Below are positions 18,222 to 25,932 of a stretch of 64,000 bases of DNA, piece after piece; positions within the stretch are counted from its first letter, which is position 1; the number at the start of each line of letters is the position of its first letter. The notes under the pieces were generated by a model. It was not told the DNA's origin and searched no databases. It saw nothing but the letters and a program-made list of their open reading frames with translations. Source of the stretch: Galbibacter mesophilus (GTDB lineage: Bacteria > Bacteroidota > Bacteroidia > Flavobacteriales > Flavobacteriaceae); assembly GCF_023721415.1 (NCBI RefSeq), contig NZ_JAMQVC010000003.1, positions 348,054 through 412,053 of the forward strand. The letters run 5' to 3'. Made by a program: the position numbers and the translations under genes.

Positions 18222-18563
18222 ATGAAAAATATATTGTTAGAATGTAAGCAAACCAACGAAAAGTGCATACAATTGATGCAACAATCGATGAAAACTTCTT
18301 CAGAAAAGAAAGATGAGGCTTTTGAAAGCGCTGTAAACAATTTGATTGAATTGTACGAAATCAACATTCAACTATTGAAAGCCCAGAACCATTTCACCAC
18401 AAAGCATTGTGCGTATTGTGTACAGGAGACCGAAACCTTTATTAGCGAATATGCAGACAGTAAAGCGCTAAACGGATTAATTTTTATGTTGAAAAAGCTT
18501 ATTTCAGACTGTGAAAATGTTATTCAAAACGCTGCTTCCAAACATTTGGATAAAGCAGTTTAA
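18222..18563 (+). CDS. small helical Cys-containing protein, unrecognised
   Basis: A 113-residue protein predicted to be almost entirely helical. It has two early cysteines (ECKQTNEKC, residues 7-15), an HCAYC motif in the middle and a late Cys (SDCENVI). The pattern of four helices with spaced Cys is reminiscent of four-helix copper-storage proteins (DUF326/Csp) but the Cys density is far lower, so I do not assign that family. It follows the DUF7218-like gene in the same direction and ends 8 bp before the convergent Rieske gene. Confidence 0.65.
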   Translation: MKNILLECKQTNEKCIQLMQQSMKTSSEKKDEAFESAVNNLIELYEINIQLLKAQNHFTTKHCAYCVQETETFISEYADSKALNGLIFMLKKLISDCENVIQNAASKHLDKAV

Positions 18564-18570
18564 GCGGATG

Positions 18571-19110
18571 TTATTCTTCGTAAATACGTAGAATATCTCC
18601 GTTCAATTCCGTTTTGTAAATGTAAAGGGTGTTACTGGTGACGTTGTTTGTAGGCGTTCCGCTAAGGTTGTATCTCGAACCGTGGACACTGCAAGAAAAC
18701 GCTTCATCAGTTCCATCTTTCTCGTAAACAATTTGGAAATTTCCTTCATGCGGACACTCACGCGTAGCTGCAACAAAGTTACCTTCCAGATTGCGGGCAA
18801 TTACAATTTCATTTTTAATAATATACCCACCTTTATCTTTTAAAGGTTCCGCTTCTTCCGAAGTGAGATCTATAGTAAAATCTACTTTTTCAGGCGTGCC
18901 GTCCCCACCGCCTTGCTCTCCATTTCCTTGTTCTCCATCGCCATCACCGCCAGTATCTGGAGTTTCTTCGTCTGGATTTTCGGCGTTTGGATCGCCTCCC
19001 ATTACTTCGTCAACATCATCAGATGCATTGCTGGAACAACTTACGCAAGGGAAAACAAGTGCAAAAGCTGCACCGGCGCCAAGGGATCGAAGGAATTTTT
19101 TTCTTTCCAT
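18571..19110 (-). CDS. Rieske [2Fe-2S] lipoprotein
   Basis: A 179-residue exported protein. N-terminus RKKFLRSLGAGAAFALVFPCVSC has a lipobox ending at Cys25. A disordered acidic Gly-rich linker (about 36-72, DGDGEQGNGEQGGGDG) precedes the Rieske domain. Iron ligands are Cys119 and His121 (ECPHEG) and Cys140 and His143 (CSVHGS), both boxes intact. This is the short, soluble Rieske type, a periplasmic or surface electron carrier; its partner is unknown. No oxygenase or cytochrome gene is adjacent. A repeat array (19308-19529) separates it from the gene upstream. Confidence 0.9.
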   Translation of the reverse strand: MERKKFLRSLGAGAAFALVFPCVSCSSNASDDVDEVMGGDPNAENPDEETPDTGGDGDGEQGNGEQGGGDGTPEKVDFTIDLTSEEAEPLKDKGGYIIKNEIVIARNLEGNFVAATRECPHEGNFQIVYEKDGTDEAFSCSVHGSRYNLSGTPTNNVTSNTLYIYKTELNGDILRIYEE

Positions 19111-19307
19111 AACATGTTAGGTTTTAAAGTAGGTCTTATCGTTTTGGGCGGTTAAATATAACGATTAAAAATCAATTTTAGAATGACTGTTTTTTTGACT
19201 GTGTTTGAATTAAGCACTTGTAGAATTTAAAAATCTTTATCATCTACTTTTGTGTCCTTCTGTTGAAAAGCTATTTGAAGCAGGGTGGAGTGGAATCTCA
19301 AATGTTT

Positions 19308-19529
19308 TTGCACAACTTCCAGATGGCTTTGCACGACTTGGAGATGACGTTGCAGAGGTAGGAGAAGGCTTTGCACGACTTGGAGATGTCATTGCAGAGG
19401 TAGGAGATGGCTTTGCACGACTTGGAGAGGTCGTTGCAGAGGTAGGAGAAGGCTTTGCATGACTTGGAGATGACGTTGCAGAGGTAAGAGAAGGCTTTGC
19501 ATGACTTGGAGAAGTCATTGCAGAGGTTG
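19308..19529. repeat. 21-bp tandem array A (42-bp dimers)
   Basis: Ten complete 21-bp units plus a partial one, each starting TTGCA and carrying a GGAGA-like core, run without indels. Two subtypes alternate, with TTGCACGACTTGGAGATGAC and TTGCAGAGGTAGGAGAAGGC types forming 42-bp dimers. The array fills most of the 446-bp gap between the Rieske gene and the 3' end of the type IX-secreted protein gene. Frames through it are open on both strands because 21 is a multiple of three; CGA to TGA changes in later units close the rightward one, so it is unlikely to be coding. Confidence 0.92.
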
Positions 19530-19556
19530 TTTAAATTTTGGGGAGCTTTGTAAAAA

Positions 19557-21704
19557 TTATCGTTTTAAGCTAAAATGCCCTTTAAACTCTCGGCCGTCTT
19601 CAAGCAATACCCGAAACCAATAATCCGTTGAGGGGAGCATAACTCCGTTGCAAGTTCCATCCCAACCTATGCCTTTTGGATCAAGCTCTTTTATAAGCCT
19701 GCCGTGACGATCAAAAATATAAATAGCGGAATTTGCCTGTGTAACCGCATTAATACCAGCCAGCTGCCAGTAATCATTTACATTATCACCATTTGGCGTA
19801 AAGAATTTATTGTAACCGATAACAGATATGGTCTTCGATACCACACCGCAACCATTTTTATCACGTACATAAACTTCTACAAATCCTTTTGGAACATCAT
19901 TAAATTCGTTGCTGTCTTGATAGGGACCAGAAATATCGTTTAAGCTATATTCATAATCACCTTCGCCTTCTACAAGTACGGTAATTCTGTTATTATCAGA
20001 AATATCTTCCACAATGGGTTCAGAATTGAATTTTGCCACATTGGAAGGGTTTACCGTAAATTTTTCCGAATTGCTACAGCTTCGGTTTACGCCAAAAGAA
20101 GTATAATTTTGTTCTACCTCCAAAATGTATTCGCCAACTTCGGTAAGTGTTGCAACTTGACTATTGCTTACCACCTCTTCGGTACCATCATCCTTTATCA
20201 AACTCCATTGGTAGGAACTCAATCCGCCATTGGCAGCAATAGTTACAGTAGGATTGTTAAGACATAAGGTAGGAATGGCTTTGGGTAGTTCAATTTCCGG
20301 TATTTCATCAACAACCAAACGTAATTCTTCCACGTCTTGGCATTGGTTATTATCCTCTATACGAACATATAAAGTAGTACTTTCCGTAGTAATTACTTCG
20401 GAAGTAATTTCATTTAATTCCAAAGAAGCATCTTCGCGACTGTTGAAAAGGGATACGTCTAAATTTGGATAGGCTCTATTTTTAATCTCATCTATATTGA
20501 AACTCCCCGCGACCATGGCATCATTTTTATCCATATCACAAGAAAAATAAGGCCCCATTTTTTGCAAGCTTGCCGTGGTGCTTTTCACGCTAAGCGTAAG
20601 TTCTACATCTTTGCGACATTGATTACTGTTGCGAACGGTTGCAGAAATAACCTGCCCCTCTTGTCCTGTAAATTTGTCTGGGTTTTGAATTGGTGTATTG
20701 TTGACACGATCGTTTACGGAAAGGTAATACGTCGTGGTAGTATTCGCGTCGCTAGTAATTAACGAATTTGCTTGGTTTAAATTAAATACAGTAATACCAT
20801 CCGTGGAATTAGCTACATCCAAATCGCACTGGGTGAGAGTGGCGTTTACCGCTTCCGGACTTTTATAGGATGCAATGGTGAAATTAGTAATATCGAAACA
20901 ACCATTTACATTGGTAACCCGCGCGTAAATAGTTTTGCTTTCGTTGTTTAGGGTTAAAGTGTTTTCTAAGGGTGCAATATCATCACTTGCATCCATTTCA
21001 TTTTCAAAATAAGTAACCGTATTGGTAGGTTCGGTATTAATTTTGTCTGAAAAACTATCCAAATCTACAGTGTAAACACCCGAGTCGTTGCATATTCTTT
21101 CGTTTGGAATGCTATTTGCCATGGGCATAGGAGGGAAGGGTGAGCCACCAACGAGTGAAGTTCCCGTCCAATCAATTTCAAAGGCGCTATCGCCAATGGG
21201 GCGGTCTATAACAATATAATAAGTGTCGCCTACCTGAACATCTAAAGATTTTACAAAGCTATTTCCCAATTCTCCTGGGCCTTCAGCCAAATCGGTTTCT
21301 TGGTCGTTCATACCTGTAACGTTGGATGTTAGTCCGGCATCTATAGGATTGGTAGTAGAGCATCGTATTGAGGTGCCAAGATTATCGCAGTCTGAAGTAG
21401 GTCCGAAGATAAAAAAGTCATAATCCACCTCCAGATTCTTAGATGTAGGTCGCAATGTAAAACCCAAGGTACCCTCTCTTACAATATTAACTTTTAGCCA
21501 CAAGCTATTATGCTCAAAGCTGGCGCAAGCGTTGTTAGAGCGTAGCTCCTGTAGCCCTTGGCCATTGGCGTTACTACTTATTTTGCTGCTGCCACAAACT
21601 GTAATGGCATTCTTACAGTCATTGGGCATTTCATTTTGAGATAAAATGTGTTGAGAGAAAGCTAAAAGCACGATATTCACCGTCAATGAGCAAAAAATTC
21701 GCAT
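19557..21704 (-). CDS. large secreted protein with type B type IX secretion sorting domain
   Basis: A 715-residue protein with signal peptide (residues 1-22, ending ILSQ). It has an N-terminal beta-sandwich with acidic calcium-type loops (SDCDNLGTSIRC, about 100-120), several repeated Ig-like beta modules (DVELTLSV, VEELRLVVDE), and the C-terminal gliding-type sorting domain. That domain begins FFTPNGDNVNDYWQLAGI and continues IYIFDRHGRLIKEL to the end. The type B domain sends the protein through the type IX system to the surface or medium. Probably an adhesin or matrix protein. A single-gene unit. Confidence 0.92.
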   Translation of the reverse strand: MRIFCSLTVNIVLLAFSQHILSQNEMPNDCKNAITVCGSSKISSNANGQGLQELRSNNACASFEHNSLWLKVNIVREGTLGFTLRPTSKNLEVDYDFFIFGPTSDCDNLGTSIRCSTTNPIDAGLTSNVTGMNDQETDLAEGPGELGNSFVKSLDVQVGDTYYIVIDRPIGDSAFEIDWTGTSLVGGSPFPPMPMANSIPNERICNDSGVYTVDLDSFSDKINTEPTNTVTYFENEMDASDDIAPLENTLTLNNESKTIYARVTNVNGCFDITNFTIASYKSPEAVNATLTQCDLDVANSTDGITVFNLNQANSLITSDANTTTTYYLSVNDRVNNTPIQNPDKFTGQEGQVISATVRNSNQCRKDVELTLSVKSTTASLQKMGPYFSCDMDKNDAMVAGSFNIDEIKNRAYPNLDVSLFNSREDASLELNEITSEVITTESTTLYVRIEDNNQCQDVEELRLVVDEIPEIELPKAIPTLCLNNPTVTIAANGGLSSYQWSLIKDDGTEEVVSNSQVATLTEVGEYILEVEQNYTSFGVNRSCSNSEKFTVNPSNVAKFNSEPIVEDISDNNRITVLVEGEGDYEYSLNDISGPYQDSNEFNDVPKGFVEVYVRDKNGCGVVSKTISVIGYNKFFTPNGDNVNDYWQLAGINAVTQANSAIYIFDRHGRLIKELDPKGIGWDGTCNGVMLPSTDYWFRVLLEDGREFKGHFSLKR

Positions 21705-21884
21705 GGCTTAATGTATTTATTAAACAATCCCTAAAGAAGCGGGTTTGAAAAATGCAATCACTTTTGGGTGTTTCATTTTCCAAGCAGAACTAATTCCTTC
21801 TGCAGGTGTGCGGGATTTGTTTCAGGATGTCTTAAAAAAGGTTGTGATTTATTGTTGATAATAACTAAAGTTGAGTAAAAGCCA

Positions 21885-22715
21885 TTATAAATCACGCTTT
21901 TTTAGGATACTATAAGATAAGTAAATAAATACAAACGTCCATAGTAAAACAATAAAAATTTCATACCAGTGAACGCTGTAGTCCTTTACGTACGACTCCC
22001 CAATCTGGTTGGCAACGGATTGTACCGCACCTAACCGACTAAAAGGTTCTTTGATGAGGTTGCTCATGGCTTCTAGCGGAAAGAACTGAGTGATTTTTTG
22101 GGTGACAACATCAGTGGTTTGCCAACGTATGAGTCCGTAAACAATACCTTCCACCACTTGCCATAGAATAAGAAAACCTAAAGCAAAAGCAGAACGTTTT
22201 ACGAAAATGCCTAAAAACAAACAAAATGAAAAGAACCCCAATAGCTTTACAAAAAACGCTATCAAGTACTCAAGGTCCGAGAAAATGATGCTGAGTTCGT
22301 TATAGTCGGAAAAAATAAGTCCGAGTATAAATGAAACCACAAAAATAAAAACAGTAGATACTGCGGAAAAAACCAACACAGTAATAAATTTAGAAAGGAT
22401 AAATTCTTTCTTGCTCAAACCATCTATTAGGTTTTGTTTTATGGTTTTGTTGCTGTATTCGTTAGACATCATAGAAACAATAACGATGGCCAAGAAAAGT
22501 TTAAAAAACGATGCAATATAGGTGTTGAAATGCCAGATATAAGGGAAATTGAATATACCTTGGTCGGCTAACTGAAAATGAATGTCGCCAATATCAAATT
22601 TAATAGTGGCGAAAAAAGCAATAAATGTGAGCAAAACAAAGTACGCAATAATTAAAATGCGGCTTGCCCTGTTGTTCCATAATTTTATGGATTCAATTTG
22701 TAGCAATCGTAACAT
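21885..22715 (-). CDS. ABC-2 type permease subunit
   Basis: A 276-residue membrane protein with about six helices. There is a first helix at 18-38, a long extracytoplasmic loop with FPYIWHFNTYIASFFKLFLAIVIVSMM, and a cytoplasmic segment EYSNKTIKQNLIDGLSKKEFILSKF typical of ABC-2 permeases that dock on the ATPase. It overlaps the upstream ATPase gene by 1 bp, so the pair is co-translated. Substrate unknown; similar two-gene systems export peptides, antibiotics or lipids. Nothing nearby indicates which. Confidence 0.88.
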   Translation of the reverse strand: MLRLLQIESIKLWNNRASRILIIAYFVLLTFIAFFATIKFDIGDIHFQLADQGIFNFPYIWHFNTYIASFFKLFLAIVIVSMMSNEYSNKTIKQNLIDGLSKKEFILSKFITVLVFSAVSTVFIFVVSFILGLIFSDYNELSIIFSDLEYLIAFFVKLLGFFSFCLFLGIFVKRSAFALGFLILWQVVEGIVYGLIRWQTTDVVTQKITQFFPLEAMSNLIKEPFSRLGAVQSVANQIGESYVKDYSVHWYEIFIVLLWTFVFIYLSYSILKKRDL

Positions 22716-23617
22716 CAGTTGGAAGTATTTTTTGTGAGGGTTAGAAATTGTTCTTCAAGGCTTTCCTTTCTTTTTACAAGATGAGAAAGAACGATACCTT
22801 TTTCAAACATAAAAGTATTAAACGTGTGGGCATCCATGGGTTCGTTTAAAAATGCCGTAATGAGTCCATTTTCATTTTTAACGCGACCAAATGCTGGATG
22901 ATTTTCCAGTACCTTTAATAAGGCCGCATCGTTGTTGGATTTTAGTTCAAAGAAACCGTGACTGGCAATCATTTCATCCACGCGACCCGAATAGAGTTTT
23001 TCTCCTTTTCTTAAGATAATAACATGCGAACACACTTTTTCAACTTCATCCAAGAGGTGGGAAGCCAATAAAATAGTGGTTCCTGTGCCCGCTATTTTTT
23101 TAATGATTTCTCTTATTTTATGAATTCCCTGTGGGTCGAGACCGTTAGTGGGTTCGTCCAGAATTAATATCTCGGGGTCGTTGAGAAGGGCAGAGGCAAT
23201 GGCGAGACGCTGCTTCATACCAAGTGAAAACGTTCTAAATTTACTGTCCTTTCGGTCCAATAAATCCACCAATTCCAGTTTCTCTTCTATTTTCTCTTCA
23301 GAAACTTCTTTTATTTTACATACTAATTTTAAATTCTGAAGAGCGGTCATATACGGATAAAAGTTAGGTCGCTCGATAATAGCCCCAACTTTTTTTAAGG
23401 CTTCATGCGTGGAAGTTCTTCCGTCAAACCATTGAAAATCACCAGTTGTTTTATTTACAACATTGAGGACAATACCAAGTGTGGTGGACTTTCCGCTGCC
23501 GTTCGGACCTAAAATTCCGTATACATTCCCTTTTTCTATGTTGAAAGATAAGTCGCTGACTGCAGTGAGGTAGCCAAACTTTTTGGTGAGGTTTTTGACT
23601 GTGAGAATCGTTTCCAA
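22715..23617 (-). CDS. ABC transporter ATP-binding protein
   Basis: A 300-residue ATPase. Walker A GPNGSGKST (about residues 38-46), Q-loop region IIERPNFYPYMTALQNL, ABC signature FSLGMKQRLAIASAL, Walker B ILILDEPTNGLDP and the switch His in LLASHLLDEV are all intact. A C-terminal extension of about 80 residues follows, as in DrrA/BcrA-type exporters. It forms the motor of the exporter with the 1-bp-overlapping permease gene. Its upstream region is shared with the divergent gene at 23810, which has a palindrome in its promoter. Confidence 0.94.
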   Translation of the reverse strand: METILTVKNLTKKFGYLTAVSDLSFNIEKGNVYGILGPNGSGKSTTLGIVLNVVNKTTGDFQWFDGRTSTHEALKKVGAIIERPNFYPYMTALQNLKLVCKIKEVSEEKIEEKLELVDLLDRKDSKFRTFSLGMKQRLAIASALLNDPEILILDEPTNGLDPQGIHKIREIIKKIAGTGTTILLASHLLDEVEKVCSHVIILRKGEKLYSGRVDEMIASHGFFELKSNNDAALLKVLENHPAFGRVKNENGLITAFLNEPMDAHTFNTFMFEKGIVLSHLVKRKESLEEQFLTLTKNTSN

Positions 23618-23662
23618 ATGTTTTTTATTTTGAGGTGTTTGTACTAACTTGACGAATTCGCC

Positions 23663-23695
23663 TTGTTATTGTTACAATAATAACGATTAAATTTG
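23663..23695 (+). promoter_or_regulatory. promoter of the kinase-like gene with embedded palindrome
   Basis: A -7 box TAAATTTG (23688-23695) matches TAnnTTTG; TTG triplets at 23663-23665 and 23669-23671 lie 22 and 16 bp upstream. Between them TTATTG-TTA-CAATAA (23666-23680) is a perfect inverted repeat placed where a repressor would block polymerase. The divergent ABC gene starts 50 bp to the left. Confidence 0.5.
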
Positions 23696-23809
23696 ACTAT
23701 CTGAGTGAGAATTATAGCTTGACAAAAGTTCAAGTGCCCCTCAATGCTTTTCTGTTTAACAGGAACAGGTTTGCTACGAGGTTATTTACTAAATTATTAT
23801 TTTTTGGGT

Positions 23810-24880
23810 ATGAGTGAAAAATTAATGTCGAAAAAGAAACCGTCGTATCCCGTGAACGAACGTTTGCTGGCTTATCTAGAGCGTTACAACCGAACTACAA
23901 AAATCCCCATTTCCTACGACGATTTATTGCGGTTCTCTGGTTCTGTGGTGGTGTACGATGAAGATGATAACGATACCCTATGGATTCGGGTGTATTATTC
24001 AGAATTTGAACGCCCGGAGATTGATTATCATTTAAAAAAGGTATATACCCTTATTTTTTCTGACGGAAATGAAGATATCTTTCAGTATTTAAATATTGAT
24101 GCTATTGACTTCTGTACTTTCGGAAATTCACAGCCGTTCCGTATTAAAGTGCGTAATATTTTGAATGATAATTACACCTATATTTATGTGAAGAAAGCGG
24201 ATGCTTCCAGAGTGTACGGACTCGAACTGGAACATATTCTTTCCCCAAACCGTATGAATTTTGCGGTCTACGATGATACGCTTATTGAGGAGCATATTTC
24301 GGGTATACCGGGTGACGAATTTATAAAAACCGCGCTTCCCAATTGTACTGATGTGCAGAAAAGCCAGATTGCCAAGGAGTTTGTGAAATTTAATGAACGC
24401 TGTATGATTCGGCTTTTGGGAGATATGCGCTCCTATAATTACGTGATTATTCCCGTGCACGATTTCGATAACGTAATTTTCAAAATCCGCGCTATAGATT
24501 TTGATCAACAATGTTACGAAGGGAATTTTAAAGTTTACAAGCCGCAGTTTTTTAAAGAAAACTATCAAATGGTAAAAATGGTAGAAGAACGATTGAAGCC
24601 TGCTTCCATTGAACAATATAAAAAGGAAGAAAGATCGCTCTTGGCAAAAAGAATTATAACTACTAAAAAGCGACTAAAGGCATTACTTCGTTGCATGGTG
24701 AACGACCATATTACCACCAAGGATAATTTAGAGGAACTGAAAACAGAGCTTTATAATTATACGTTGGATATGAAATTTAAAAGATGCCGTTCCATGGGGC
24801 AGGTGGTTCGGGTAGCCTTGGAATTTGTGCGTAGAAATTACGAAGATGTGAGTATGAAACGGTTGTTGCATGATAATTAA
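23810..24880 (+). CDS. uncharacterised protein with kinase-like motifs
   Basis: A 356-residue protein when started at the ATG at 23810; another ATG at 23825 is equally good and an upstream one at 23744 is less likely. No family name recognised, but it carries an ordered set of protein-kinase-like or aminoglycoside-phosphotransferase-like motifs. These are a candidate beta-3 Lys in YIYVKKADAS (about 125-134), a Glu in ELEHIL, a hinge-like LIEEHISG, a catalytic-loop-like LGDMRSYN (about 203-210), and IDFD (about 229-232). The C-terminal third is basic and helical. It stands alone, divergent from an ABC exporter. Function is inferred only from motif order. Confidence 0.7.
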   Translation: MSEKLMSKKKPSYPVNERLLAYLERYNRTTKIPISYDDLLRFSGSVVVYDEDDNDTLWIRVYYSEFERPEIDYHLKKVYTLIFSDGNEDIFQYLNIDAIDFCTFGNSQPFRIKVRNILNDNYTYIYVKKADASRVYGLELEHILSPNRMNFAVYDDTLIEEHISGIPGDEFIKTALPNCTDVQKSQIAKEFVKFNERCMIRLLGDMRSYNYVIIPVHDFDNVIFKIRAIDFDQQCYEGNFKVYKPQFFKENYQMVKMVEERLKPASIEQYKKEERSLLAKRIITTKKRLKALLRCMVNDHITTKDNLEELKTELYNYTLDMKFKRCRSMGQVVRVALEFVRRNYEDVSMKRLLHDN

Positions 24881-24921
24881 AAAATTCGAATATTCGTAAT
24901 ATATCATGTATACATGTCAGG

Positions 24922-24982
24922 TCGAGCGCAGTCGAGACCTCTCTTAAGTTGTGGAACCAAATGACCTCTCGACTGCGCTCGA
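24922..24982. repeat. perfect 16-bp inverted repeat between two rightward genes
   Basis: TCGAGCGCAGTCGAGA (24922-24937) and TCTCGACTGCGCTCGA (24967-24982) are exact inverted copies with a 29-bp loop. The arm is itself partly palindromic. Copies of this CGAGCGCAGTCGAGA word are, as I recall, scattered in flavobacterial intergenic DNA. It may end the 23810 transcript or act as a mobile palindrome. Confidence 0.7.
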
Positions 24983-25034
24983 GAGAACATTACGCTGTGA
25001 TAATTTGCAAACAATATTAACAGTTATATAAATT

Positions 25035-25412
25035 ATGGGCTTATTCAATAAAATTCTGGGAAATGCCAGTGAAATTTCCGTAGAGAAATTAAAAGAAAAG
25101 TACGGTCGACTTCTAATTGAAAGTGAAGAGGTGGAGTTGGGATTTAAATTACTTCGGGATGTTTTTATGTTTACCAACAAACGGTTGATTCTTATAGACG
25201 TTCAAGGTATAACGGGCAGTAAAGTGGAATATAAATCGATGCCCTATAAAAACATATCAAGATTTTCTTTGGAAACCGCTGGGACATTTGATTTGGATGC
25301 GGAATTAAAAATATGGATTTCAAGTGAAAATGTACCTTCCGTTAGCAAACGTTTCAATAAAAGCATCGATGTGTATGCTGTACAACGCTATTTGGCAACT
25401 AAAGTGATGTAG
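25035..25412 (+). CDS. bacterial PH-domain protein
   Basis: A 125-residue soluble protein matching the bacterial pleckstrin-homology family (PF08000 type). It starts MGLFNKILGNASEI, with FMFTNKRLILIDVQGITGSKVEYKSMPYKNISRFSLETAG in the centre and a C-terminal helix (VYAVQRYLATKV). The family forms ring-like oligomers; the role in the cell is not established. The gene is isolated: 154 bp from the kinase-like gene and followed by a gene-poor stretch with direct repeats. Confidence 0.88.
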   Translation: MGLFNKILGNASEISVEKLKEKYGRLLIESEEVELGFKLLRDVFMFTNKRLILIDVQGITGSKVEYKSMPYKNISRFSLETAGTFDLDAELKIWISSENVPSVSKRFNKSIDVYAVQRYLATKVM

Positions 25413-25446
25413 TTTTTCGTTCAAGATGTTTTTTTTAGATTGAACG

Positions 25447-25611
25447 AGAAAAAGAAATGTATTTAATTTTGGTGAGACCTCGCCTTTCGTCGGGATTAAC
25501 TTGACTACCGTAGGCAGTTTCGGTTAGCATGATACAAGGCGTCTGTGGCTCTTAAGTTTAGGAAAAGAAATACTGACTGATTTTAGTGAGACCCCTCCTT
25601 CCGTCGGGGTT
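25447..25611. repeat. pair of about 50-bp direct repeats
   Basis: The stretch from 25447, containing GTGAGACCTCGCCTTTCGTC, recurs imperfectly from 25561 as GTGAGACCCCTCCTTCCGTC. In both copies AAAAGAAAT lies upstream and CGGG(A/G)TT downstream, with start-to-start spacing near 114 bp. The interval contains no gene. It may be a short dispersed repeat present twice. Confidence 0.5.
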
Positions 25612-25664
25612 GGAGTAGCAATCAAATTTCAATTCGCTTACAGCTTTTGAAATTAGGGCTTTAC

Positions 25665-25890
25665 TAAATAAAAAAAGCCTAGCGGAGCCACCGCTAGGCT
25701 TTGTAACCCTAAGGTTACTACTTAGAACGAGTAAACGGCTATTTTTAAATTTCTTCTTAGTTTGGTGGTTTACACCACTTCTAGCTAAAAATAACCTATT
25801 TAAAATATTTCTTTCTGTACCTTGCTTCAAGATAAAATCTAACCGTAGTTTAGGCTACGCTTTTCTTTTCTATTTCGCTAGGTACACAAA
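25665..25890 (-). ncRNA. candidate structured RNA ending in an intrinsic terminator
   Basis: Read leftward, about 220 nt fold into several helices. GTACCT near the 5' end pairs with AGGTAC (25880-25885 with 25817-25822). GGTTATTTTTA pairs with TAAAAATAGCC (25786-25796 with 25738-25748), enclosing a GTGGT-GTAA-ACCAC tetraloop hairpin (25765-25778). GTAACC-TTAG-GGTTAC follows (25703-25718). A strong terminator comes last, AAGCCTAGCGG/CCGCTAGGCTT at 25675-25701, then a T-tract. The 5' end carries a second CCTAGCG (25876-25882) able to pair with the terminator's 3' arm, suggesting two alternative folds. It lies just downstream of the porin gene, so it may be a porin 3' UTR or an independent sRNA; no Rfam family recognised. 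Confidence 0.55.
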
Positions 25891-25932
25891 TAATTTATTT
25901 TCATTTTGGTCATTTTAAGTCAAGAATTGATG

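Noticed and set aside
19240..19518. Repeat-encoded proteins in array A on either strand
   Set aside because: Openness follows from the 21-bp period; in later units a CGA to TGA change stops the rightward frame. No signal of selection at codon level.
24128..24616. Leftward 162-codon ORF opposite the kinase-like gene
   Set aside because: It is antisense to a longer frame with better composition and a good promoter.
25558..25830. Leftward 90-codon ORF over the structured RNA candidate
   Set aside because: It crosses the terminator hairpin and has no family resemblance; the RNA structure explains the region better.
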